This document shows, piece after piece, positions 1-11,300 of a DNA stretch of 64,000 bases. This DNA is from an uncultured Flavobacteriaceae bacterium (GTDB lineage Bacteria; Bacteroidota; Bacteroidia; Flavobacteriales; Flavobacteriaceae). Under the pieces are notes generated by a model that worked only from the letters and a program-made list of their open reading frames with translations, made no database searches and was not told where the DNA came from. Each line of letters begins with the position of its first letter. Positions within the stretch are counted from its first letter, which is position 1. A program made the position numbers and the translations under genes. The stretch spans positions 1 through 64,000 of the forward strand of contig CAJPUR010000005.1 in assembly GCA_905381055.1 (NCBI GenBank). Reading direction: 5' to 3'.

Positions 1-648
1 ATATGTAATGATATCATCACCACCCTGCTGGGTATGAGTAGCAATTTGTCTATTGAAGGTTCGAAATGAACCAACATTTAAAATTCCAATAGAATTTGCT
101 AAACTAAGTGACCCAGGGTTCTCATATGTCTCATCTATTAAAAATGAACCGTCAGTGCTACCGGTTTCCTCTCCATAAGCCCAATTATCATGGTCATAAA
201 TTGATAAATCACTAAATTGAGCATTTGGCCATCTTGCCATAACCATTTGATTATTTCCAACAAAAAGTTGTGAAATTGATTGAGTAATGCCAATATTTTT
301 CTTTACAGCTACTCCCCCTATCGTATCATCAGTCCAAGATCCATCAATTGAGATGGTACCATCAATAATAACTTGTTCATTATTGTAATTAGAAATTAGA
401 GTTTCATTACCAAGAGTTGAATCAATATTATCAATAATTACTGCCTCATGATAAATACCTCTTCTTATGTATATCCTATCACCTGCATTAATTTGAGAAA
501 TTGCATGAGAAATGGTTGAAAAAGGAGTGGATAAGGATGTCCCTGAATTAGAGTTAGAACCATTTTTAGCAACATAATAGTTGGTTTGAGAAAATATAAA
601 TGATGAAGTAAATAAAATGAATAGTATTATGGCTTTGAATTTATTCAT
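1..648 (-). CDS. Secreted right-handed beta-helix protein, partial (C-terminus off the window)
   Basis: The frame is open from an ATG at 648 down to base 1, giving the first 216 residues; the rest lies outside the window. It begins with a typical signal peptide (MNKFKAIILFILFTSSFIFS, cleavage probably before QTNYYV). The mature start, with YYVAKNGSNSNSGTSLSTPF followed by an A-x-x-x-I-N-A-G-D-x-I-Y-I-R-x-G-x-Y pattern, is the N-terminal signature of right-handed parallel beta-helix proteins, which include polysaccharide lyases and DUF1565-type proteins. A later MARWPN segment (about residue 150) also occurs in such extracellular helix proteins. It diverges from the sulfatase at 902, so a role in binding or cleaving a sulfated polysaccharide is a reasonable inference. 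The catalytic region is not visible, so no lyase family is assigned. Confidence 0.8.
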   Translation of the reverse strand, partial: MNKFKAIILFILFTSSFIFSQTNYYVAKNGSNSNSGTSLSTPFSTISHAISQINAGDRIYIRRGIYHEAVIIDNIDSTLGNETLISNYNNEQVIIDGTISIDGSWTDDTIGGVAVKKNIGITQSISQLFVGNNQMVMARWPNAQFSDLSIYDHDNWAYGEETGSTDGSFLIDETYENPGSLSLANSIGILNVGSFRTFNRQIATHTQQGGDDIITY

Positions 649-901
649 TTTAATTAATTATAAGTCCACATGAAATAAATCTTAAACTCTTTTTTAGTTA
701 AAATATAAAAATTTAAATTAAAATAATTTATTTAATTAAAATTAACATTAATAAATTCTATTATTGCTGCAGTATTATTTAAGTATAAAAACTAAATAAT
801 ATGTTTTTAATTGATAATAATATCTTTTTTATTTTTTTTATTAATTAGACATTTTTTATAAAGTTTATTTTCTTGACATATAATTTTTATAAATTTAAAA
901 T

Positions 902-2431
902 ATGAAAAAATCCTTCTTGATTTTATTACTAATATTGCCTCTTCTGTCGTTTATAAATGTTGGAAAAGAAAAAAAAAGTAAATTGAATTTTTCAGAAAAT
1001 AAAAACCCAAATATTGTATATATTTTAGCTGACGACATGGGATACGGGGACTTATCCTCACTAAATGAAAACTCTGGGATTCAGACACCAAATATGGATA
1101 AAATAGTTAAAGAAGGTATTTATTTTTCGGATGCTCATTCCAATTCCTCCGTATGTACTCCATCAAGATATGGTATACTTACAGGGCGTTATGCGTGGAG
1201 AAGCAATTTAAAAAAAGGTGTCCTTTGGGGTTATGATGCACCCTTAATAGAAAAAGACAGAGAAACTGTTGCCTCATTTTTAAAAAATAATGGCTACGAA
1301 ACTGCATGTATAGGAAAATGGCATCTTGGCTTAGGTTGGAAAGCTAAAGATAGTCTAAAACCAATTGTCAAATATGAATGGACAAAAGTTTTTAAAAAAG
1401 GAGATAATAGCAATGTAGATTATAATAAACCCGTTAGTGGTCCCAATTCATTAGGATTTGATTATTCTTATATAATCCCTGCCTCATTAGATATGACACC
1501 CTACTTATATTTGGAAAATGAGAAAGCAGTTGAAGTACCTGTAGCCTACACATCAGGAAAAAGTGAAGATTTAGACGGGCGAGGTGTATTTTGGAGAGCA
1601 GGAGAGGTAGCACCTGGGTTTAGTTTCTATAAAGTATTAGATGAATTTTCTGATAAAGCGGTTTCCTACATTGAAAATAGAAAAGAAGAAGCAACTCCAT
1701 TTTTTCTTTACCTTCCACTCACAGCTCCTCACACACCTTGGCTTCCATCATCCTTATTTGAGGGAAAATCAAAGGCAGGAAAATATGGAGATTTTGTCAC
1801 TCAGGTGGACCATACAGTGGGGAAAATATTGAAAGCATTAGAAAAATCAGGGAAGTCTGAAAATACCCTTATAATTGTAACTTCTGATAATGGTTCTAAT
1901 TGGACACTTCAAGACAAGCAACAATTTAAGCACCGTGCTAACTATATTTTCAGAGGACAAAAAGCTGATATCTATGAAGGAGGTCATCACATACCTTATA
2001 TAGCAAGATGGCCTAATAAGATAAAACCTGGTTCAAAATCAAAACAAATAATATGTACTACTGACCTTTTAGCTACTTTGTCTGGCATAATTAATAAACC
2101 TTTACCTGAAGGAGCAGGAGAAGATAGTTACAATATGTTATCTGCCTATCTAGGCAGTGATAAAGGAAAGCAAATTCGGAATTATACCATTCATCATTCT
2201 TTAGAAGGCTTCTTTTCAATAAGAAAAGGAAAATGGAAGCTTACAACCAAGCTGGGTTCAGGAGGATTTACTAAACCTGTAAATGATGATCCTAAAGAGA
2301 AGGGTATGACAGGGACTCTATATAACCTTCAAGAAGATATAAATGAAAAAACTAACTTATATAACAAGTATCCGAAAATTGTTGCAGAATTAAACAAGTT
2401 ACTTGAAAAAATAAAAAACAGTAGTAATTAA
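902..2431 (+). CDS. Formylglycine-dependent sulfatase (S1 family)
   Basis: Hydrolyses sulfate esters, probably on a polysaccharide, in the periplasm or outside the cell. A hydrophobic signal sequence covers residues 1-20. Metal-binding D44-D45 lie in the motif ILADDMGYGDL. The sulfatase signature CTPSR is at residues 85-89, with C85 as the residue converted to formylglycine; GKWHLG and a TSDNG metal motif follow. The length of 509 residues is usual for bacterial arylsulfatase-type enzymes. The start at 902 is chosen because it places the signal peptide at the N-terminus. It diverges from the beta-helix gene and converges on the OmpA gene with only 33 bases between, and no terminator is seen. 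The substrate cannot be read from sequence. The maturation enzyme is not in this window; GldK is FGE-like but is a secretion-system part. Confidence 0.93.
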   Translation: MKKSFLILLLILPLLSFINVGKEKKSKLNFSENKNPNIVYILADDMGYGDLSSLNENSGIQTPNMDKIVKEGIYFSDAHSNSSVCTPSRYGILTGRYAWRSNLKKGVLWGYDAPLIEKDRETVASFLKNNGYETACIGKWHLGLGWKAKDSLKPIVKYEWTKVFKKGDNSNVDYNKPVSGPNSLGFDYSYIIPASLDMTPYLYLENEKAVEVPVAYTSGKSEDLDGRGVFWRAGEVAPGFSFYKVLDEFSDKAVSYIENRKEEATPFFLYLPLTAPHTPWLPSSLFEGKSKAGKYGDFVTQVDHTVGKILKALEKSGKSENTLIIVTSDNGSNWTLQDKQQFKHRANYIFRGQKADIYEGGHHIPYIARWPNKIKPGSKSKQIICTTDLLATLSGIINKPLPEGAGEDSYNMLSAYLGSDKGKQIRNYTIHHSLEGFFSIRKGKWKLTTKLGSGGFTKPVNDDPKEKGMTGTLYNLQEDINEKTNLYNKYPKIVAELNKLLEKIKNSSN

Positions 2432-2464
2432 AAATGGAATTAATATTTAAAGTCACCCATTTTA

Positions 2465-4447
2465 TCAATTGATTAATTTAAATTCTGTCCTTCTATTTAA
2501 CTGATGAACATCCTCAGATATATTGCAACAATTACAATTTGAATTTAAGGAATTATTAATTTCACCAAGGCCATTACCATTAATTCTCTCAGGAAATTTA
2601 ATATGTTTTTTAAGATATTCCATTACAGAATCATTTCTTGAGTTGGATAGTTTTAAATTATACTTTTTTGTTCCTCGACAGTCAGCATAAGAACTTACTT
2701 CTAAATTTAAGTTAATGTTTTCATTAAGAATACTTACAATTTTATCTAACCTTTCTTTATATTTTGATAACACATTAGATTTATCAAAATCATAAAAAAT
2801 TGGTAAGAAATCCTCTTCATTATAGTTTAATTTTAATTCATTTCTTTTTAAATAAACATTTATAGGGTCAGACTCTCCATACTTGCTATTTATTTTGTAA
2901 CTAAAAGAATCTTTTTCAACCAAATAATTATTTGATTTATATAAAAATGTTCCGTTTTCATTAAATTTTATAGATCCATTTTTAACAGAGTCAATAATAC
3001 TTACTCTTTTATTAATTAAAAGATGCAAGGGATCAAACTCTAACATATTTTTATTATCATTAACCATAACCCCATTCAGTGCAACGGTTAAAGTATCATT
3101 ATTAGTAAAGAGATATTCATCCTCTACACCCGTGATTTTGGGAGAGAATTTAAAAGCATAAATGTCATCATCTCCTTTTCCATTTTCTCTATTAGAGGAA
3201 ATGAAACCATAATTTTGCTCCTCACTCATAAAAAAAGAAAAATCATCTTCAGGAGAATTATATTTATCACCCAACAGAAAAACTTTCCATCTGTTTTCAA
3301 TTATTAACTGAGCCAGAAATATATCAAGTTTTCCTATATTTTCTCTACCATCAGAGGTGAAAAAAAGATATTTTTCTTTATATATATATGGAAATACTTC
3401 ATCTTTATCAGTATTTATATCTGGTCCAAGATTAATAGGAATTGAAAAACCTTCATTAAGTACTTTAACATAATATAAATCCATACCTCCATATCCTCCA
3501 GGACGATCACTTGAAAAATAAATTTTATTATCTGATGCAATTGATGGATGCATTGTTGAATATCCATCAATATTAAAAGGTAAGGGTATTGGAATTATCT
3601 TTTTTTTAGAATTTAACTCAATACTGTATAAATTTAATTGAACCTTATTATTACTGTCAATTTTTTGAGCACTCCTAGTAAAATATAACAAGTCATTTTT
3701 CATATCATATGTTGCAGGACCTTCTTGAAAAAAAGAATTAATTGGCTCTGGATAAGCTTCTATATTGCCAGTTGAAAAAGTTTGAGAGTTAAATGGTGTT
3801 TTAAACAAATTATATATTGGCAAATCCGATTCAATTCTTTTTCTTTTTTTTCTGGAAATTTTTCTTAAATCTAATTGTTGTTTACTGGAAAAGATTAGAG
3901 TTTTCTTTTTTGAAGAGCTTTTGTTTGAAACAATTATCCCTCCAAAATCTGAATAAATACTGTTACTTTTTAAATTAGTTAATTCATAACTTGAAGGTGA
4001 GAATCTTTTTTTAAAAACCAAACTGTCATCTTCAAACAAAGAATATTTTTCAAATGGAAGATTAAAAGCCTTATCCCTGTATTCTTTAGCTAATTTTTTA
4101 ATTCTTCCAGACTCATCAATAAAAAATTCATTAGATAGAAGATTTGCGAATTTATAGTAATCTTCAACTGACACATTATTTGATTTAGTGATTTTGTCAT
4201 AAACATCTTTTGATGATGCTAAATCGTTTAAGTTCTGATATGCACTTGCTAAATTTCTTTGACTTTCAATAGGTAAATCAAGTTTAATTTTTGAATAATA
4301 GCTAATTGCTTTTGAAAAATTATCATTTAAATAATAATAATCTCCCCACAAAAGATTCAATTTTTCAAGCCTACTATAATTTTGAATTTGATTTTGTCCA
4401 AAGCAAAAAGAAAAACAAAAAAGTGATATATAAAAAAATTTATTCAT
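2465..4447 (-). CDS. OmpA-family lipid/peptidoglycan-anchoring protein with TPR and beta-propeller regions
   Basis: Third gene of the adhesin-SprF-OmpA operon. Domains in order: signal peptide (1-18); TPR-like helices (about 28-130); PD40/WD40-like propeller repeats with YFSSDRPGGYGGMDLYYV at 310-327 and LFFTSDGRENIGKLDIFL near 361-378; a beta-rich segment at about 440-535 resembling tandem-95/cadherin-like repeats (ends NGTFLYKSN...DSFSYKI); and a C-terminal OmpA peptidoglycan-binding domain (about 545-660, with FYDFDKSN and QLNRRTEF). The TPR-propeller-OmpA layout resembles PorE-type type IX secretion proteins, but PorE normally has a carboxypeptidase-regulatory-like domain where this one has the cadherin-like segment. 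It probably ties the secreted adhesin or its SprF partner to the cell wall. It starts one base beyond the SprF stop, so the two are surely cotranscribed. Confidence 0.88.
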   Translation of the reverse strand: MNKFFYISLFCFSFCFGQNQIQNYSRLEKLNLLWGDYYYLNDNFSKAISYYSKIKLDLPIESQRNLASAYQNLNDLASSKDVYDKITKSNNVSVEDYYKFANLLSNEFFIDESGRIKKLAKEYRDKAFNLPFEKYSLFEDDSLVFKKRFSPSSYELTNLKSNSIYSDFGGIIVSNKSSSKKKTLIFSSKQQLDLRKISRKKRKRIESDLPIYNLFKTPFNSQTFSTGNIEAYPEPINSFFQEGPATYDMKNDLLYFTRSAQKIDSNNKVQLNLYSIELNSKKKIIPIPLPFNIDGYSTMHPSIASDNKIYFSSDRPGGYGGMDLYYVKVLNEGFSIPINLGPDINTDKDEVFPYIYKEKYLFFTSDGRENIGKLDIFLAQLIIENRWKVFLLGDKYNSPEDDFSFFMSEEQNYGFISSNRENGKGDDDIYAFKFSPKITGVEDEYLFTNNDTLTVALNGVMVNDNKNMLEFDPLHLLINKRVSIIDSVKNGSIKFNENGTFLYKSNNYLVEKDSFSYKINSKYGESDPINVYLKRNELKLNYNEEDFLPIFYDFDKSNVLSKYKERLDKIVSILNENINLNLEVSSYADCRGTKKYNLKLSNSRNDSVMEYLKKHIKFPERINGNGLGEINNSLNSNCNCCNISEDVHQLNRRTEFKLIN

Positions 4448-4448
4448 T

Positions 4449-5393
4449 TTAAAAAAATCTTGGTGATCTTAATAGACCAATTACTTTAGGTAAAATATCA
4501 TATTTTAACATTATTTCATGGGTACTTAAATTCAAACTTTTATTTCTTGATGATGAAAAACCATATGAGTATCCTAAAGATAAATTTTTATTAATTGTAA
4601 ATCCAGTCAAAAAACTGAAACTTCCAGCTAATGGTCCCTCAGGAATCAAATTATTCATAGAGCTCCTCATTTGTGCACCAATCCAAAAGGTCTCATTGTA
4701 AATTAAAAGAGAACTTAAGTCATAAACTAGTGAGCTCCCTTTTGTATATTTTAAAAGAACACTAGGTTTTATCATCCACTGCTCTGAAGTAGATATTAAT
4801 GCACCAGTTATAAAATAATAGTGTTTCCTCGAATCAATTTCTTTATGCTCCAATATTCTTGGAATGGCAATACCAGCATAAATCTTTTGAGTGTAATAAT
4901 ACAATCCAAACCCAATATTTGGAAAAAAAACATTTTGATCGTCCTCAATAAATGCAGAGTCAAATGGATCATTTGTTTGAATTAAATCTCTATTCAAGTT
5001 ATAATTAAATCCTCCAAACTTTAATCCTAAAGAAAGGAAATTTTCATTTCTATTTAATTTTAAATGATAAGCAAAATCAATATCAACTGATGTGCTTCTA
5101 ACAGGTCCTATATTATCATTTAAAACACTAAAACCAATCCCAAGGTTTTTTGAAGTTAATGGTATATTTAATGATAATGTTTGAGTCTTTGGCGCCCCTT
5201 CAAACCCTGCCCATTGAGACCTATGAACGGTGGTTAAACTCGAGTAGTTTTTAGAACCAACATATGCTGGATTAACTGACTGATGATTGAACATGTAATG
5301 ATTAAAAGATGCTTGCTGTTGAGAAAACAAAGGAGTTAAACCTATTGCTAATAAAAGGTAAATTATTTTTATATGTAACCCTTTTTTAATCAT
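4449..5393 (-). CDS. PorP/SprF-family type IX secretion outer-membrane protein
   Basis: A 314-residue beta-barrel protein with a signal peptide (about 1-24, ending LFSQ). The family signatures NPAYVGSKNY and HRSQWAGFEGAPKTQTLS are at about residues 36-70, followed by alternating amphipathic strands. In known flavobacterial systems SprF-like proteins are needed for secretion or surface attachment of the adhesin encoded next to them, usually one with a type B (gliding-type) C-terminal domain. That is the arrangement here: the adhesin stop codon directly abuts this ATG, and the OmpA gene follows after one base. Whether it is the SprF orthologue used for gliding or one of several paralogues cannot be decided, so no symbol is given. 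Confidence 0.93.
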   Translation of the reverse strand: MIKKGLHIKIIYLLLAIGLTPLFSQQQASFNHYMFNHQSVNPAYVGSKNYSSLTTVHRSQWAGFEGAPKTQTLSLNIPLTSKNLGIGFSVLNDNIGPVRSTSVDIDFAYHLKLNRNENFLSLGLKFGGFNYNLNRDLIQTNDPFDSAFIEDDQNVFFPNIGFGLYYYTQKIYAGIAIPRILEHKEIDSRKHYYFITGALISTSEQWMIKPSVLLKYTKGSSLVYDLSSLLIYNETFWIGAQMRSSMNNLIPEGPLAGSFSFLTGFTINKNLSLGYSYGFSSSRNKSLNLSTHEIMLKYDILPKVIGLLRSPRFF

Positions 5394-8300
5394 TTATCTT
5401 GTTCTTCTTTTAATATAAACATAACCCCTTACTGGTCTAACATCTGGACCAAAATCAATATAATAAAAATAAGTACCCTCAGGTAACTTATCCATTCCTG
5501 ATAATGTATTACTTACACCATCCCAATCATTCTGGTAATCATTAACCTCATAAACTTTTTCTTCCCACCTGCTGTAGATTGAAATTTTATTTGAAGCATA
5601 CCTGCTAAGCCCATCAATTACCCATGTATCATTTACTCCGTCTCCATCGGGTGAAAAAGCATTAGGAATAAAAAATGGACTAATAATCAATTCTGATTCT
5701 TCTGAAATAACTTGATCTGAACACAAATAACAGGCATTATCAACAATAACTCTATATTTCCAACCCTCCATATTAGGAGTTGCATTTGAGATGTATAATG
5801 TTTCTGTTTTTGTTCCTTTATACATTGAATCGTCGGAAATATTAATCCAAGAAAAATTTCTTGAAGTTAAACTAGATGCCCCTTGAGTATTTACTTGCCA
5901 TTGATATTCTTTGGATCCAAAAGAGCTCGCTTTAACAAAAATTGAAAGTCTGGCGCCAATAACAATTTCAATTTTGCTGACTGGCTGTTGTATTATTTTA
6001 ATTGGGCCTCCCTTTTCCCTAAAATCTTGAATTCCATTAAAGTCCTTATCTAAAGTTCCATTATATCCATTGTGATTAAGCACCAACCCCTTAGCATCAA
6101 CAACAACTTGATCCCCACCTAAAATACCATCAAAATTATAATCAACATTACCTGATTCAGTTACATCTAAGCAATTATCATTATCACTATCCAAATCTAA
6201 ATAATTAGGGAATCCATCTGAATCATCGTCCAATGTTAATTCTTCAGAATCTAAAATCCCATCATTATCATCATCAAGATCAATAGAATTTGGGACACCA
6301 TCATTATCACAATCTATAAATGAGCTTACAGGTCTAGATATACTAGTGAAAATAAATGAGCACGGATTTAAAGGGTCAGTTTTATCTGAAGTCTCAATTG
6401 AGTTTAAAACACCATCTCCATCAATATCATCATCACAAATATCGCCTATTCCGTCATTATCGCTATCAATTTGATCAGGATTATATATTGAGATACAGTT
6501 GTCTTTTTTATCAGGTATTTGATCAGAATCCTGATCTTTTTCATTGTCCTCATTAATTATTAATACTTCTATAGGATTTAAAATAGCATAAGCATTTTCA
6601 GAAAAAACTGGATCAACAGTAAATACAATTGCTGATGCAATTGGACCATCTAAAAGAAAATCATCAACTCCAGTTACGTTAATTGATTGAGATAAGCTTC
6701 CATTTAAGGTCGTAAAAGTCAATTTCTTAATGTCTACAGATAGCTCAGTTGGGTCAGCTACTGAAATATTTATAATAACATCAGACAAAACTTCAGTATC
6801 TAAAGAAACATCAATCTTAGTTGAAGTTAGATCCTCAGAAACAGAGGATGGAGCTGAAACATTTATACCTGCCTTATCGTTATCCTCATTTACAATATCA
6901 ATATCTGCGACGCTCAATGCATTCATTGCATTATACAGAGCATCTCCAGATGTAGGGTCACCGGTAACTAATGTTATTTTTTGATCACCATCAATTACTT
7001 TATCATCAACTCCAGTAATTATAATTTCATTTAATGAACTATTATTCCAGTTTTCATTTCTAATAGTAATACTACTATCTAGAAAAATTACCTCATCTGT
7101 AGCTCCAATAATTGATAATGGAATAGTGACATCGTTACCTATAGTTGGTTGAGCAAGTAATTCAAATTGAATTCTAACAGTAGATCCAAATTCATCAGTT
7201 GATGAATCATCATTTACCACTTTTACAAATATTCCTGGTGCATCATTATCCTGATTTATAAATGAAACGCCTTCAATTGAACTAATATCTAAACCACTGT
7301 AGTCAGTATCAATAGTAGTAATGGAATCTATATTTATTTTATAGTCTACAGCTCCATCAGAGATAGGAGGAATATCGTCAATTCCCACGACAGTTATAGC
7401 TTGGACTATATCCCAATTTGTTGAGTCAAATTCAACAAAACTTTGAACTGTTCCTTCCCCAACATTAGATGAACTTAGTGCTATTCTAACAACTGATGTT
7501 GGTTTTGTTGCTAATCTAATTCCAAATGCGCCAGTATCACCATTTTCACTTGTTAAATTATCAATAGATGATAATAAGATTCCAGAGACATCATTATCAA
7601 CAGTTACTACTGATATACTTTGGTTAGACAAATCTTTAAATGCTGTGTTTGAGGATGCATCTATTGATGCAATTATTGAAGTGATCTGATCACCATCAAC
7701 TATAAACTCATCAACATCACTTAAAAATACATCTTGCGGTACATTCCAATTATCAGGTAAAAAAGTCAACTGGGCTGTACTTCCTACCACCTCTGTTAAG
7801 TCCTGAATAGTAATATTTACATATACATTACTCTCCGGCTTTGCTGTAAGTACAACTGGAAATGATGCCGTTTGAGCTGAAGCCTCTAATAGTGATCCTA
7901 CAATTGGCCCAACATTATATCCTGCTACCTCATCATCAGTTATATTTAGAATTTGAACTAAAGGTTCAAATACATCATAACAATCATTACTAAGGGCATC
8001 ATTTACATCAATAGTTAGAGACACTTGTTTTGTTCCATCAGTAATATCATTGTTTACAGGGATAATATTTATTGTCCTAGTTACATTCCAATCAGAATTT
8101 GTAAAAGTAAGTCTGGTATCAGATACATTGATAATACTTGTATCTGAAGAGCTTATGTCAATAACAACATTTTCAGCTCCTGGAGATTGATCAAGAACTA
8201 CAGTAAATGTAGTTGTCGCAGAGTTCTCATCAAATGAAAGTAATGGCATAGCTACTGATATTTCTGCAGGAGTAACAAAGGCCTGAACAGCAAGCCTAGT

Positions 8301-11300
8301 TATACTTTGTCTATAATTAGAATTATTTGGATCTGAAAGATTTGCAGCTTCTACATAATAAGTAACTCCATCAACTAAAGGTGTGTTTGAGGCTAAAACA
8401 TCTGTTCCAGTTGCAGAACCAAACCAAACCTTGTTATATGGTAATCCTCCACCATCTAAACTTGTTGTTACATCCAAATCGTTTATTGTATATATATTTC
8501 CACAAAAAGATTGACTTGCTGATCCCGTTGGAGCTAAAATCTCGTCTGTTACACAGATAGAATTATCATCTAAGCGGACTCTTTGATCATTGTTAAGTCC
8601 CCCAGTTGATGCCGTGAAGCCCCAATAAGTAATATCAGAATTTAAAAAATTACTACCCCGAAGATCTACAACTTTGGAATTAGAATAAGTAGTTCCATCA
8701 GAGTGAGTAAATAGATAAGCAAATACATTTGATTCAGGATTCCAACTAATAACTACATTGTGCCACTGACCATTTTCTAAGTTTTTAGTATCTACTTCAT
8801 CTGTAGCTCTATTCCACTGGCCAACAGGAGCACTATCATGGTTAGAATATCCGTCTTGAACAAATGATATGTGATCTGAAGATCCTTTATCCCAAGTATT
8901 CCCAGTAAATGTATCAAATTCGATAGCGTAAGAAGGAGATATTCTTGCAGGCCTTCCTTCACTATTTCCGTATCCTAAACCACCTCCTATAGTTCCTTCA
9001 CCAGTTGATAGATTTTGGATTACAAATGCAATCCCATCTGCTCCACCTCCATTTTTACTTCCTAAATATAAATCTATATCCAATGTAAATTCAACTCTAA
9101 GATCTAGTTTGTTTTGAAACCATGTAGCACCATTTTTATTATTCTGAGCAGGAGTTATTTGAAATTCGCCAGAATTTTGATAATTTGAAGAACCTACATT
9201 AACAAAATTTCCACTTACAAAAGGTCTTCCTGTACAACTTTCTAAATTAATATCCCTTACAAGAATATTTATTGTGGTGTCAGGATCATCATCAAAGCAA
9301 TCAGCACTTAAGAGGTCATTTACAGAAAAAAGAAGTGGAACAATAACATCTCCATCTCTAATATTATCAGTAACTCCCTCAAAAATTAAATTTTGGGGAA
9401 TGTTCCAATTTTGTGGAGTAAAAGTTAGTGTTGATGAGGATAGTAAATTTAACTCTGAAACATCAGGATTAGTAATATCAAAAACAACATCAGCAGTTGG
9501 TGTTGAACTCAAAGTAATTGGAATTTCAGTAGTTAAAGAAGCACCCTCAGAAATTGTATATGTTGTAGTTGAAACCACATATGACCCAGAATCAATTGTA
9601 ATTTCTGCTGGATCAGAAAAAATGGGACAAATAAGTCCTGGTTTAGTAATAACAACCCTATAATTTCTTCCGGTAATATCTATTGTGGGCGAAACAACAT
9701 TTAACTGACTTGTATTAACACCATTATAATTAGCATCATCTACCAAATCATTCCAATTTGCAAGAGATGGTGTTGCTGGTAAAAAAGCAGCATATTGCCA
9801 TTGATACAGATATGTTGTGTTTGTAGCATTTGTAGTAACTGAAAACAATCCATCACTTCCTAAACAAACTGTTGAAGCTTGTGGTTGACTTGTTATTATT
9901 GGTGGATCTATTACCTCCTGAAAATCTTTTTCTCCGCTTGAATCAGCATCTAATGGAGATGTATAACCACCAGTTGGAGAAGTAGTTTGAACAAGTCCAA
10001 AAGAATTAACTGTAACAGGGCTAGTTCCTAAAATACCATCAGCATCAGGATCCAAAAATCCAGCTTCTAAAGTATCTGAACAACCGTCATTATCACTATC
10101 TAAATCAAATGAATCAAAGTAAATTCCCTCATTATCTGAATCAACATCAAAAGTCGATAATTCAAAATTCCCGTTAAAAGTTGAATTTGATGAATTATTA
10201 TTGAGATTATGAGTGAAAACAAAACCGTCAATACTATTTGCTCTGAACGAAAAAGGAAAGACCCCTGAAGGAGTTGGATTGAATTTAAATCTTATCTCGT
10301 TAAGTGTAACAGAAGTAACTCCAGATGAGTAAACCCCATCATAGTTTGTGTCGATTAAAAGTTTATTACTTGGATCTTGAAGAGTTATTGTTTTATTAGC
10401 GTCATTAACTTTGATTATAAATGTTTCACCACCAGTTGGAATAATGGAATGGGCAATACCAGTATTGTATGAAAAAGATAAATTCAAAGGATGTTTTGAT
10501 GCGGCAGTGTATACCAGACTTTGATCCGATCCAGAATTTACAACAGAAGTAAAATTACCACTAGCCTGACCAGTAAATGTATTTGCTGCCCCTGAAGAAA
10601 CTTGATCTAGAGTTGATGTTATTATTGATGAATCTGTTGATGAGTCATCGGTAAATACAACAACTGGATTATTTATATTTAGAAGGTTTAATCTTGCCAG
10701 ACCCCTCGATTCGGCGTCATTGGATATACCGTCATTATCTATATCTAAATCAATGTTATCAATAATTCCATCATTATCGAAATCAGCGGGACACCTACTT
10801 ATGTTTACCCTAGGGGAATCAAGTATTTCTAATGGCTCACCCGTACAGTCAAAATAGGCTCTTAATTTATAAAATCCAGGGTTAGATGGGTTATAATTTA
10901 ATATATTTTCACTTCCAGTTATTTTGGAAAAACCTGATCCCCCATCATACCACCACTCAAAAGAACTGTATCTTGACATATCACCAGCTTGAAGGGATAC
11001 ATTAGGTATACAAAACCCAAGATTTTCAAAATTTAAAACAGCAGTAGGTGCTTCAGGGGGGGTTGAAAATCCTGAATAAAAACCTCCAGATGTAGCAACA
11101 CCGTCTCTATTCCAATATGAGACATATAACTCTTTATCACTATTTATGGAGACATTTCCTTCCAAATTTGAAACAATATAAGTCTGATATAAGGCATTTC
11201 CAGTTACACTATATGGTTGTAGATTTGATACTAAATTTGCTATGGGTTGATTATTATTATTTTTATCACTTATAGTAATTGTAGCTCCAACCTCACTTAC

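Noticed and set aside
9274-9663. Open frame of 129 codons on the plus strand inside the adhesin gene
   Set aside because: It lies antisense to a repeat-rich coding region and shows no recognisable protein; the adhesin frame carries clear domains there.
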